NCBI GenBank assembly: GCA_030141605.1
Contig: JAQGDQ010000773.1
Span: forward strand, 64,001-97,961
Length of the DNA stretch: 33,961 nt
Direction: 5' to 3'
Origin: Tubiluchus corallicola
Lineage: Eukaryota; Priapulida; Priapulimorpha; Priapulimorphida; Tubiluchidae
How positions within the stretch are numbered: the stretch's first letter is position 1; each line of letters starts with the position of its first letter. Below, piece after piece: positions 1 through 10,089 of this stretch. The notes under the pieces are model-generated. The model worked only from the letters and a program-made list of their open reading frames with translations, was not told where the DNA came from and did not search any database. Both the position numbers and the translations under genes were made by a program.

Positions 1-279
1 TGAGGCAACCATGCTGATGTTTTCACTGAGAGGACTACGTCGAAGTCTCGGAGAACGACGCGGACTGTTTATGCCGTCTCCATTAGCAACGGCTGATCCA
101 AATGCTCTGTGAAGATCGGGAGTAGACACGTCGCTCTCCGGTGAAGTTTGTATTTCCACTGATTTTCCTGTTTGTATATGAATTAAATGATCTTCCGTAA
201 ATAGATTTTTCATCACGAACAGTGAACCAATATAATAACCGATAGCTACAATAATGAATGCATAAAGGTACGGCTCCAT
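1..279 (-). CDS. N-terminal exon of a single-pass membrane protein (partial, runs off left edge)
   Basis: An ATG at 279-277 opens a frame of 93 codons that is still open at base 1, so the gene continues outside the window. Residues 4-22 form one hydrophobic segment (YLYAFIIVAIGYYIGSLFV) that fits a signal anchor or transmembrane helix. It is followed by a short acidic stretch, a Ser/Thr/Pro-rich linker and a basic Ser-Pro cluster at residues 72-83 (SPRRSPRLRRSP), which could be a proline-directed phosphorylation or nuclear-envelope/ER retention region. +4 is G but -3 is C, so the start context is moderate. The frame stays open a little upstream without another good start. The layout (very short N-terminus, membrane helix, MK, polar tail) recalls ER-anchored proteins such as kinectin or p180, but no sequence match is claimed. 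It is probably the next gene downstream of the coiled-coil gene on the same strand, because the phase of the exon at 1558-1723 does not allow a simple join. I do not recognise the family. Confidence 0.6.
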   Translation of the reverse strand, partial: MEPYLYAFIIVAIGYYIGSLFVMKNLFTEDHLIHIQTGKSVEIQTSPESDVSTPDLHRAFGSAVANGDGINSPRRSPRLRRSPLSENISMVAS

Positions 280-480
280 GTGTACGTAATGCACGATGCG
301 TGATCCGTAATGCCTACAACAGCTTGTATTTAAAAAATGTAAACTTGTTTCCATGCGTACGTAATGAGTAATCCGTAATGCGTGATCCGTATTCATTCGA
401 ACGTGATCACTATCGTCCGAATGTGCATCACGCAGCAATACGCAGACAGGAAACCGCCGTTGCCTAGGTGACTATAGCGA
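280..480 (-). promoter_or_regulatory. Upstream region of the membrane-protein exon with duplicated short motifs
   Basis: Just upstream of the ATG at 279 the same words recur. TACGTAATG occurs at 283-291 and 358-366, GCGTGATCCGTA at 298-309 and 380-391, and TCCGTAATGC at 304-313 and 372-381. The segment is richer in CpG than its surroundings. This is consistent with a 5' UTR or core promoter with a duplicated element, but no TATA box or transcription start can be assigned. Confidence 0.3.
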
Positions 481-975
481 GTTTTCGAATTTCCGGTGAC
501 CATTTTCGCTATTTAGCACTGTGAAAATTCTAATTAGGTGTGTTTTGATCGCTTTAGGACCTATAAACAATAATATTTTTTCTGTTTGAATTTTTGAGAG
601 GTGGAAAAGCATTTAGTTATTTGTTGTGCCTCTAACAACAATTTTTTCACTAAATGATGATATGTGCCGCATTGTTTTCTCCCCTGCAAAATGTTGTGCA
701 ACCAAAACCTGTGTTTTCATTTGAATATTTTTGTCATATAGCACAATAATAAGCTAATGTAGCAGCTGTAACTATCACGGTTAAATTTCGGCAGAGCATG
801 GTTTCCAAGTTTTTGCTTTCAATTTTCACGAAAAGCAACCAAAAATGGCGGAAAGAGCGCCGTGAGTTTTGTTAATATGCGTAGCATTTACATGCATTAC
901 GTGTAGTACATGAGCGACCTGAGAATAGCCAATACATGAAAGTTGTAATTAATATGATTCTTATTGAATATTATT
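481..975. other. Gene-poor stretch
   Basis: No open frame of useful length is seen on either strand. The only gene-like signal is a plus-strand ATGGCGG in good context at 845, followed by a GTGAGT donor (see findings). Confidence 0.4.
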
Positions 976-1573
976 CCTGTGAAGAGATCTCTTCTTATAC
1001 CTGTGCCAGGACGATTATCTTTTTAAATTTGTTACACCTGGACTAGAACGATTATCTTTTTAAACTTGTTATACCTGGACTAGAATGGTCCTGTGAAAAG
1101 ATCTCTTGTTATACCTGTACTAGGACGATTATCTTTTTAAATTTGTTACACCTGGACTAGAATGGTTATCTTTCTAAACTTGTTATACATTGGCTAAAAT
1201 GATTATCTATTTAAACTCGTTATACATTGGCAAAATGATTATCTGTTTAAACTTGTTATACATTGGCTAAAACGATTATCTGTTTAAATTTGTTATACCT
1301 TGACAAAGACGATTATCTTTTTAAACTTGTTATACCTGGACTAAGACGATTATCTGTTTAAATTTGTTATACCTTGGCTAAAACGATTATCTGTTTAAAC
1401 TTGTTATACCTTGACAAAGATGATTATCTTTTTAAACTTGTTGTACCTGGACAAAGACGATTATCTTTTTAAACTTGTTATACCTTGACTAAGACGATTA
1501 TCTTTTTAAACTTTTTATACCTGTAGTAGGACAATTATCTTTTTAAACACATTATACCTGGACTAGGACGATT
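976..1573. repeat. 36-bp minisatellite, about 16-17 copies, carrying repeated donor-like sites
   Basis: The plus-strand unit is roughly acgattatctttttaaact followed by tgttatacctggactag, period 36, with single-base variants and a few shorter copies. On the minus strand nearly every unit contains (C/A)AG|GTATAAC, a fair 5' splice-site match. The array runs directly into the 3' end of the coiled-coil exon at 1558-1723. Since 36 is a multiple of 3, every extra donor would keep the same frame, but each unit also carries an in-frame TAA in that frame. Confidence 0.9.
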
Positions 1574-1723
1574 AGTCTTATGCTGCCTTTTAAGTGATGT
1601 CAATTCTAACAGCAATTCATCATGCTGAGTTGCTTGCGCTGAGCACCTGGCTTCTAAGTCTTTGAGTTTGGCTTCCAATGAATGTATCACTGCTTCCTTC
1701 TCTGTTTTTACGTCATTCTGTTG
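1558..1723 (-). CDS. Coiled-coil protein, exon at the repeat boundary
   Basis: The acceptor TTTCGTTCAG is followed by a frame beginning CAA CAG AAT GAC. It reads QQNDVKTEKEAVIHS, then LEAKLKDLEARCSAQATQHD and ELLLELTSLKRQ, a charged Leu-heptad pattern typical of a coiled coil. The entry is phase 0, as in the exons upstream. The 3' end is uncertain. The best donor is CCAG|GTATAA at 1558/1557, which would leave in phase 1, unlike all other exons, and would use sequence belonging to the 36-bp array. If that donor is not used, the frame reads into the array and stops at 1535. The acceptor and coiled-coil character are firm; the last 15 or so residues may be repeat-derived. Confidence 0.65.
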
Positions 1724-1945
1724 CTGAACGAAACAAACAGTTGTTTTGGTAACATAATCAACTGAAGGCATGCAACTTATAATTAAAGCATAAGCTGGTT
1801 TAATACTGTTATTAAGCACATGTGTGAATTAAGCGTGGAATCATTAATCAATACGGCATGCATAAACTTTTTGTTAAACAGAACAATAGAACAGTAACGT
1901 TCTTAAAAATGTGAAGGTCAAATCAAAGGTGGCCTAGTTTATTAT

Positions 1946-2793
1946 AGTCCGTTTACACAATCAGTTTTGAAACTGTCAAACTAAAACTGACAAACAAAAA
2001 CTGTCAGTCTAAAAATGACGCATGTTTAGACGACATCAAATTTTACTCCGTCACACTCTGACAATAATGTTCAGCAAGGGGTGTCAGTCAAATTATGGCA
2101 CCAATATGCAGACATGATTTGTTGTCTATTGGGCGAGCATGTATGATTACAAAAAAAAAGAAATTGCAAAAGAAAGAGTTAGAAAATGTTTGATGAAAAA
2201 ATAGCTACAACAGAGAATTGAAAGAGGCAGCTACAGCTTGATTTTCAAGGATTTAAACATTCAGGTGTCAAGTGGCTTTCTGAATTGTATGCATATGTCA
2301 CACATGTAACATTTGACCATTCATTGCAAGAAGTTTACTTTAACTAACCAATGCCTGTATAACACACCTACAGTATTGTCGAAATTGTTAGTTGATTTGT
2401 ATAAACTAACAAATCAGAATTTTTTTGTAATTAAAATCAAAATCTTCTTTGCATTGCCACTGTTTCTACCCTCCAGGTTCCGGTATCAGCCAACATCAAC
2501 AATGCTGATGGTCCTACATTTATACCAATTGATGGATTAAATATGGACAAAATTCCCGGGACCCCCGCATGAAAATGAACAGTCGGTATGATACAATGAG
2601 CGCGAGACTCTATTGGCTGTTGAGTCTACGTTCATCAGTTTCTGTTTGATGAATTCAAGACGGTTTGATACCAAAAAACTTTGTTTGTCAAACTAAATGT
2701 TTGTCGGTTTTGCTGTTTACACGATCAAACTAGTTCATCAAACCAAAACTGACAAATAAGTTTGACGAAAAAACTGATCATCTAGAGGGGTCT
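1946..2793. mobile_element. Possible non-autonomous DNA transposon with imperfect terminal inverted repeats
   Basis: The left end reads AGTCCGTTTACACAATCAG then TTTT. The reverse complement of the right end reads AGACCCCTCTAGATGATCAG then TTTT, so the ends match with a one-base gap. Both subterminal regions are rich in repeated CTGTCAAAC/CTGACAAAC-like words in opposite orientation. No transposase frame is present. The target-site duplication is not clear, so family assignment is not attempted. Confidence 0.4.
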
Positions 2794-2965
2794 TTAGTAG
2801 TATATGACAACTGACAACCTCTCTTGCTCGTAAATATGTTTTAATCTCACTTATGGTGCTCTTCAGGAGAAATGCTAAATTACGACATTCTCGGAGAACT
2901 CAACAAGTAGTTAAACAAGAGCCTGTTTCAGTTTCTAATAATGTTTATCACTACTGTTTGGATAC

Positions 2966-3103
2966 CTTGGTGAGTTGTTGAACTTCAGTCTGTCGTTCTC
3001 TTAGCTGTTGCATGGCAATCTGATACTCTTCCTCTAGCTGCTTCCTCTTTCCTTCAGCTTCTCGCATCGTCTGCGCAGAACTCTGCAGCCCATGAGACTT
3101 TTG
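2966..3103 (-). CDS. Coiled-coil protein, internal exon (46 codons)
   Basis: This is a 138-nt exon, phase 0 at both ends. The acceptor is TTTCAAAG before CAA AAG (AG at 3105-3104) and the donor is ACC AAG|GTATCC (GT at 2965-2964). It encodes QKSHGLQSSAQTMREAEGKR followed by KQLEEEYQIAMQQLRER and QTEVQQLTK, strongly helical, rich in Glu/Gln/Lys/Arg and with hydrophobic heptad positions. It follows the exon at 5668-5790 in transcription order and precedes that at 1558-1723. The pyrimidine tract before the acceptor is poor; an alternative CAG acceptor a few codons inside would only shorten the N-terminus of the exon. The protein is a long coiled coil, possibly Golgi-, ER- or cytoskeleton-associated by general analogy, but unidentified. 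Confidence 0.7.
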
Positions 3104-4248
3104 CTTTGAAACACAAAACAATTATTTTGAATATTTTGAATTGCTGTAACGGTATAATTATGTGAATTACATTTACAGACAGCTGACGAAAATTGCATAT
3201 TCATTTTCATATAACAATAAGCCAAGATTATACTGCCTATATGACCTAATGTGTATCACTATCATTAAATGCTACCAGAGATTAGCAACTGCGAGCAGTA
3301 ATTTAAGACCCCTCAGTCATATGGTACAGCTCTATACTAAGTTTGTAAACTGTCATGTGCTGTGTGGCAAGATTGCCAATTAGCAATTGCATCAGTTTCT
3401 CAATCTGATAGCGACAGATCAAGTTCAACCAATGAAAATTTTGGTAATTTTCCGTGGAATGGCTTAATTAAATTAGAACACAGAAGTACACAAAAATAAT
3501 AATTTATGTTAAATATTTCATAGGATCAAGTGAACAGTCTGCAAGCAGACAGCAGATTTTTAAGTATTGGTATTTTATGCTAGTTTAGTAAATTAAAAGG
3601 AAGAGAGAATGATTTTTCATATACTACCCCATTTTCAAGTCCGATAAAAAGTATACATTTAACACGATTAATATTGCAATAGTGTTTCTGATGATTAAAT
3701 AATAGATGAAAAATTTAATTGACAGCAGACGAGCACAACTGTTGATGACATCACAAAACTAACATAATTTTCAGCAGCAAAAATATTTCACGAGCGTGTT
3801 GCACATGTTTGTGAAAGCGAAAATTGAATTACAGTGCTACTGTAAAATATTCAGTGCGTTGTACTAAAACAGGGCATGTTTTAAGATAAAAAGTCAAATT
3901 TCAAGTTTACAGCTGTACTCATGCATGAGCTGTCTGCGTGGTTCGTCACAAACTAACACATCTGAACTAAGAGGTACAGTCCCTGCTTTTGTGAAAAGCG
4001 TTTCCGATATGCAGATGCTAGTCTTTGTCCAACTAGCAAATGGCGAAATGCACGTAACAGTGAGGAACTAGTGGTGCGAATGTGAAATTGTGTTTGTGTG
4101 GTAATAATTCTTTCACGTAAGTCATTTTTGAAAAAAAATGGTGTGTTCCCTTTCAATATTCTAAAGAGCATATTTTTGTTTTAGCCTACAGTTTAAAATT
4201 GGGTCGGCTTTTGCTTTAATTAACAAAACTGTTGTGTACATCTTAATA
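3104..4248. other. Intron of the coiled-coil gene, no supported gene
   Basis: AT-rich sequence. A minus-strand frame at 3953-4171 (72 codons, with the words FHIRTTSSSLLRAFRHLL) is the only notable reading frame. It has no start context or splice sites I can support and may be a transposon remnant. Confidence 0.4.
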
Positions 4249-4423
4249 TGGTCAAACCTAACTTTATAACGCCTCCCTTTATAATGCCAACCTTGCTTAA
4301 TGCTCAAATTTTTGTAAAAACAAAATGTCTCTATTTGCATAGAAATGCATGTATTAATGCACCTCGTGATAATGCATAACTTTTTTGCAGTCCCACAGGG
4401 GGCAGTATAAACAGGTTTAACTG
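4249..4423. mobile_element. Pogo/Tigger-like MITE (175 bp)
   Basis: The left end TGGTCAAACCTAACTTTATA and the reverse complement of the right end CAGTTAAACCTGTTTATACT are related terminal inverted repeats of the type seen in Tigger/pogo elements (Tc1/mariner superfamily). Both ends are flanked by TA (4247-4248 and 4424-4425), the expected target-site duplication. The interior is non-coding. Confidence 0.6.
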
Positions 4424-5667
4424 TAATACTTTAAACTAAAGAATTGTAAAAAACCCAGATGTGACTAACATTGTAAAACTGTGTAAAATAGCCAAAAACG
4501 CCAATTTTGCTTATCAGCCGTTGTGGCGACGTGACTGACAGTCAATATGTAATTACGGCATTTAACATCATTCAGCATAATTTGACGCACCACTAGTTCT
4601 TCAATGCTAATGACAAGTTCACTACGCCCAGTGCACTAATTCCTGCGGTAGTGGATACAGATAACTACTTCATTACACTGCAGAATGATCTTCATTTGCA
4701 TTCAGAGTGATATATTAAACTTTGCTCAGTTGCAAAAATTGAAAATAACTTGGAAAATTATACAGGGTAGTTATAGAACCTTCAAATTAGTAAAGTACAT
4801 GGGCTAGCCAAATTTTTATCCACAGTAGAAATTAAGTTTTAAAGCAAGCATGATGGATGCATTTACTAGTATGTACAGTAACGTGCCTATTGTACAATAT
4901 CACTACTTAAGTGACAATCTACAAATATTCTTATTTCAAATCTATACTCTTATATTAATATTCTTGGTATGGGCTTAATTTATTTATATATATATATAAG
5001 ATTCGAGGCTACAGCTCCGACGAGGGCACCATTTGCGGCGATCTATACATCAAACGAAAGGTCTCGATCTAGTGTCGTGCCATTGATACTTTATTTTTCG
5101 AATCGGGCCCACCGGAAGGAAGGGGAGGCGAAAAACCTCCAAAAATGGCCCTTTTTCGGCCGTTTTTTGCAAAAGTTATATGGCTGAGATGCAGAGAACG
5201 GGAACGGGCCGAGGCGGGTACTGGGTATGGATAGATGGCCCGTTCAGCGGTGGGTGTAGTAGGCATATTTATTAGTAAATAATAAGCATCTTTACAGTTC
5301 CAGAGATCGATGACTGATCGTGAAAAGATCAAAGGTTAAGTATACCAAATAACAAATTTGTGTACACTAATCAATGCCTCGCAGCCCATGCTATTGTAAT
5401 AGTATAACAATACACAGCCAGCAAGAACCTCACTTGTTCCCAAGCAAGATCCTACCAGTAAATCACTGTACGTGCAGACTAATGCATAACTAAGTAAAGT
5501 TCAAAACAACTGAAATTACTGAACTGATGCTGCAGATGGCTTTGCTTTACCCACACATCACGTGCCGGTTGTAGTTAAGACGCATTGCTATGGTGTACTT
5601 AACCTTTGGCCTACAGCAACAGCGCATGCGCACAACAAAATTGTGAAAATGCTTGTTTCTCTCATAC
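4424..5667. other. Intron of the coiled-coil gene with a GC-richer island at about 5001-5270
   Basis: Most of it is plain AT-rich intron. Around 5001-5270 composition changes: there are CpG words, gggcccaccggaaggaagg, and the block ctccaaaaatggcccttttt then cggccgttttttgc with internal inverted symmetry. That island looks like a dispersed repeat inserted into the intron. The short frames across it are not credible genes. Confidence 0.4.
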
Positions 5668-5790
5668 CTGTATGACAGACTCTAAATTATCAACTTTGCC
5701 TAAAAGCACACCAACTTCAGACTTTGCTGCCTGCCATTCATCCGTGATAGTGGCCAAGTTTGCTTTAAGGTCGTTACATTCTTCATTCAC
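5668..5790 (-). CDS. Coiled-coil protein, internal exon (41 codons)
   Basis: This is a 123-nt exon, phase 0 at both ends. The acceptor is CTTCTTTATAG before GTG AAT and the donor is ATA CAG|GTATGA. It encodes VNEECNDLKANLATITDEWQ followed by AAKSEVGVLLGKVDNLES and VIQ, with hydrophobic residues spaced as heptads (L, L, I, W, V, L, V, L, V). It is separated from the next recognised upstream exon (20218-20307) by about 14.4 kb, which holds the antisense GNAT gene. It is followed by the exon at 2966-3103. That these exons belong to one gene is inferred from same strand, common phase and common character. Confidence 0.72.
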
Positions 5791-5935
5791 CTATAAAGAA
5801 GAGGCCTGCATATTTAGCATCTGGCACACATGTATATTTTAAATGAAGCTACTCACATAATACCCTTTTGCTTGTGTATTGTGATTAAAAAAGCTACAAA
5901 ACTGAACAACATAAACCAAAATTTGTTGATAATTA

Positions 5936-6372
5936 CAGTGTTCCCTCGCTACTTCGCGGTGCGTTTATCGCGGACTCGCTGTTTCGTGGGTTTTCAAAGA
6001 ATATCATAAATCATAAAAAATTACCATTTACGGTAAATAGTGTATTTCGGCGGATGATGTAGTACTTGCGCCCGCTTGAGATGCTCCTTGTCGACGTGAG
6101 ATTGTACACAACACACGATTGGTTGATTGATGGAAAGTGACCAACCAGAGAATGCTGCTCTGTATCCCAGCCGCTGATAGGCTCAGGTAGCGTGCAATTT
6201 GTTTTCTTGTACGCTATTTGTGAAATTTTCGTTAGAGTCTGAATTTATTCAAGCCCTACGATGCCACTCACACATGTAAGTATTAAATATGTGTAGCGTC
6301 CCTACTTTGCGGAAATTCACTTATCGCGGGTGGGCCTGGAACGGAACACCCACGATACGTGAGGGAACACTG
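5936..6372. mobile_element. Tigger/pogo-like MITE (437 bp)
   Basis: Both termini begin CAGTGTTCCCTC when read inward: left CAGTGTTCCCTCGCTACTTC, right (reverse complement) CAGTGTTCCCTCACGTATCG. The subterminal 'cgcgg' and 'ttatcgcg' words are characteristic of Tigger-type ends. The left flank is TA; the right flank is CA, so one copy of the target duplication appears mutated. No transposase frame is present. It lies in the 14.4 kb intron, 145 bp upstream of a coiled-coil exon. Confidence 0.7.
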
Positions 6373-8699
6373 CAATCTAATTTTCAAGAAATAGTAATGG
6401 TAGTTTACATAGATACATGAGCATGATGATAAAAATTTAATTATAAAAATGACTTCGCAATTTACATAAATTTTTATAATACCGAATAAGAAAATTTAGT
6501 AATCAATTTTAGAAGGTAACAGCAACCTGACCAAATTGTTTTCAAGCCTCAAAGCCTGAAATTTAGGCTTAATAAAGATGGATAGCATCTCAATTGGAAA
6601 TGTATGTATAGCCTAGACAAACAATCTCAAGTTCATTGTAAATTATTTTTGCCAACAATTAATTTTAATTAGGCAAAATGTGATCCGTGTAACAGACCCA
6701 TATAAATTGTATCCTCAGTTTAGCCTTCATGATTATAATAATGACCTACTGTAAGTAACCACACTGTATAATAAGGGAGAAAGGAGGTCAGAAAATAACT
6801 ATGATAGAGTAATTATAATAATACCATAATAATTATACTACTGTACAGTTTCACTGAAAACCTTGAAGAATTGTTGTTTCTTGAACAGTATTCATTTGGT
6901 TTACCTGTAGCAAGATGACATCTTGGACATATTCACCTTAATCAGCAACATTTATAATCTTGAACTTGCAATGTAAGCTTTCATTATACTTTATCATGCT
7001 TATAAATACGAAATTACCTTTAAGTTAAAAATTACTAAAATTTCAAGTTTCTCACACCTATGTAAAAAAGTGTGACGTTTTTTATTATTATTATAAAGAA
7101 CACTGTTTATATCGAACATCTACATAGACTAGGCAACCTCCAAACGAAATGATAGTGACAAAGCCAAAAGTAAAGTAAAGCACAATAATATAAATGTAAT
7201 AAAGAAACTTTAAAAACAAATTTTAAACTAAAAATGTTTAAAACATACATTATAAAAATAGAGATTTATAAATTATGTGAAAACGAACCAAAATGATTGC
7301 ATAATTAACTTCTTCTATTGCTCTAACCATTTACATGTATTGAAGACATTGAGCCTCTATCTTTTACTAGAGCACCCCACTGCGCCCTCTCTGCAGTTAA
7401 CATTTTCTGCTCCTTTGATGCTATTCTTAAATTTGGTCTCACCTTGTAAATCCATATTAATTATTGATATCCGAGACTCCAAGTGGTTTTTGGTTAATCA
7501 TTTCTGCTAGTTTCTGCTTTTCTGCTACATATTTTACCAGCTTTTAAATTTCGTTTAACAAAAACATGGAAATTGAAATTCGATTTACGTCAATTTCTTG
7601 TCACCGCGTGAGTTCCTCCGAGCTCCGCGACCCCGCATTCAAAACTATAATCGAACAGCCTGATTAAAGAATATACGCGCACAAAAAAGCTAGGGCTGAC
7701 TGTGGGAAAGTATGTATAATATTATTATTTTTACGAAAATTAATTTCAGCATATTACTCCTGGGATAAAGTTGTTAAATTCTACATAACAAGAACCATTA
7801 TCCGTTTCATAAACAACCCATTATAATGAATATTATTACCTTTTTATTTAGAAAATCAACGTTTCTACTGCACATTAGCAGTTATCTTCAGGAAATCCTG
7901 AACATGCCTACCATGGGAGTTTGTACATTATGCAAAACGTTTTTCGTTATTTTTCTTGATGGAAACGCCTGATAAAAATGATACGGTTAGGTAGAGAATT
8001 TCACGAGTTTTGTAAGTTAAAAGCCTATAAAATTCTACACCTAAACCGTATGATAAATTTTGTTATTTTGTTGCTGTGATCACTTGCAATAGTCGTTAAA
8101 ACTAAAGGGTGTACATTAGACCAAAGCGGGCTGCTAAATAACATGTAGACTTTGCTGTTTGCTTCAACTACAGTTTGTTATTTAATATAAAACACCAGTG
8201 GTTGATGCTCATATATACAGTTCAGACAATTCTACCTTCAAAACCAAAGTAAACGATACGTCTAAATCAATGTTCTAAGACTAAGTGGGCTTGAAAGGGT
8301 CAATAATATAACCTGACAGCATGCTATTTAATGTGATAGGGGTTTTTATTATACATGTAATTACAGGAATGCCGTGCCTTTTCTATTTTGGTAAATTTGG
8401 CTTAATAGTCAACCATTATTAAAATTGTATTGGAATAATAAAATTTATTTTATAGAGGAAATGCACCATCAAACTTTACTATTTGCTCATTTTTTTAGTT
8501 TCATTCATATTTGCTAACACCTTATACGAGTAACAAATACAGTTATCTGTTCAGTTCATACATGAACGATATCAGTGCCTTTAAAAAGAAAATACTTTTT
8601 TATGCAAGATGTAACAAAACTCCTCTTAGTTAAGCAATCCTTCACCCACGAAAAGATCCCAGAAGCTAAATTAGACAAGTAATTAAGAGCGCCGAGTAC
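6373..8699. other. Intronic AT-rich stretch
   Basis: No supported gene. It contains scattered A/T-rich tracts and a 33-codon plus-strand frame at 7566-7667 with a good ATG context and an internal CGC|GTGAGT donor-like site, not enough to call a gene. A donor-like CAG|GTAAAC on the minus strand near 6905 has no matching open exon. Confidence 0.4.
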
Positions 8700-8703
8700 T
8701 CTT

Positions 8704-8763
8704 GTTTTTTCACTGTGTGACCTTGAAATAACTTTTCACTGTGTGACCTTGAAATGACTTTTA
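8704..8763. promoter_or_regulatory. 26-bp tandem duplication carrying two nuclear-receptor extended half-sites
   Basis: The segment ttttcactgtgtgaccttga is repeated with a 26-bp offset. Each copy contains TGACCTTGA (8718-8726 and 8744-8752), the reverse complement of TCAAGGTCA, which is the known extended half-site bound by ERR/FTZ-F1/SF-1-type monomeric nuclear receptors. Function here is inference only. Confidence 0.3.
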
Positions 8764-9467
8764 AAGTGACTAACCCTTTCCACTCCTCTGTCAGAATGCA
8801 TTAGGTCCTCTTTCATTCTGGCAGGCAAACGAAATATTATTTATTCAGTACTATTGTGTAGAAATTCAGTGTTTTTTGGATATATTTTGTAACAGTATTT
8901 TGTTTGAAGTGGAATTAAATATTATATTACATTACATTAAACTCGGGTCAGTAGGCAATACTGTTCAACTCACTTATTCCCACACTTACTGCCTACATTA
9001 AAATGAAAATTTTGAACGGTAAAAAAGCCCATTAAATTATTAACTGACCAATCTACCCGCAAATTGGCTCTACAGGAAAAAAGGTCACCAAAATGGAAAT
9101 CATTTTCTAATATTGGGTTAATTACTATATGCTAGTGAATTGTTTTTATTTTTACGTTGTCTATAACATACATTGACAGCTTTTGATGATCAGACTGTTG
9201 TTTGACGAATCTGTGACATACTTCTTCGTCTATCCAGTACGTGTATTTCTACAATGAGATTTTTCTTTAAGAAAATGGCTTTTTATGCCACAGATCATTT
9301 TTATTAATACATTTCCGGATCACAAAACGACGAAAACATGTAGACTTACTCGCGTGACGGTAACTGGACAACTGCCAACTGCAAGCACGATGCTACATAA
9401 GCGATCGAGAAACAAAGTGACATACTACTACAATTAACAAAAATGAGCTCGAACGTACCGTACTCAC
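8764..9467. other. Intronic stretch without a supported gene
   Basis: AT-rich sequence with no frame, repeat or inverted structure that I can support. Confidence 0.4.
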
Positions 9468-9576
9468 CCTTCCACCAAGATCAAGGACACTGTGCCAGAT
9501 GTCATTGAGGATGACTAACACCTCAATATGGAGATTTGTTAGAAAGTGAGCTTGCACCAAATCTAAAGGCTCGCTG
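9468..9576 (-). CDS. Candidate isolated exon
   Basis: The minus-strand segment has a NAGNAG acceptor (TTACAG|CAG|CGAG) and a very good donor (AGG|GTGAGTAC). Between them the frame encodes SEPLDLVQAHFLTNLHIEVL followed by VILNDIWHSVLDLGGR. It would be entered in phase 2 and left in phase 0. The sequence is helical and hydrophobic and unlike the charged coiled-coil exons, so it may belong to another transcript. No partner exons could be joined; the frame at 9630-9836 next to it has no compatible donor. It could be a chance exon. Confidence 0.28.
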
Positions 9577-10089
9577 CTGTAATAGTAAGTATTTGCCATT
9601 CCCTATAATCTCTCTCTCAATCTCGATGTTTATTTTTCATTTGCATCAGAGGTAATAGATGTCACTTGGTTATTCTGGTGCACAATTAACTCTAAAATAA
9701 CCTTCGTTCCCTTTGCAGCAGTGTAATAAGCTGATAACATAATAATAATTTCCTTTACAAGACCGAAGACTCTATCCACACATCTCCAAAACAGGTCAAT
9801 TACGAATACTATGGCTTCCAGTTCATTTTTTCGCAATATTAAACGCTAATTTCGATATCTACTCTGGCATAATAATCCGACGGTAGCTAGGAAACTACGT
9901 GGTTTTGCAATTTTTGCTGCACTAGCGCTAGTTTTGTTACCAGCCAAGTCTTAATTATTTCACTCTCTAGCGCTGCCATTTAATCGGTAGTTCTAGTCAA
10001 GCCTGTGTTGCAGGCAAATGTACCGTTTCTTGTTAAATCTATGTGGCACAATTAGCAACAACAACTTCTCAATTTTCTTGTCAAGTCAC

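Noticed and set aside
1-1723. Joining the coiled-coil exon at 1558-1723 directly to the membrane-protein exon at 1-279
   Set aside because: The best donor leaves phase 1, while the only nearby acceptor (TTGTAG at about 315) would need phase 2 to read the transmembrane frame.
3953-4171. 72-codon minus frame with FHIRTTSSSLLRAFRHLL
   Set aside because: Possibly a transposon remnant, but no motif specific enough to name, and no gene signals.
6890-6935. Possible small coiled-coil exon (EYVQDVILLQ) before a CAG|GTAAAC donor on the minus strand
   Set aside because: In the required phase a TAA lies immediately upstream and there is no in-phase acceptor.
7566-7667. 33-codon plus frame beginning MEIEIRFTSISCHR
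   Set aside because: Good start context, but short, with no partner exon or recognised motif.
9630-9836. 68-codon minus frame next to the orphan exon
   Set aside because: It lacks an ATG start and a compatible acceptor or donor; AT-rich chance frame.
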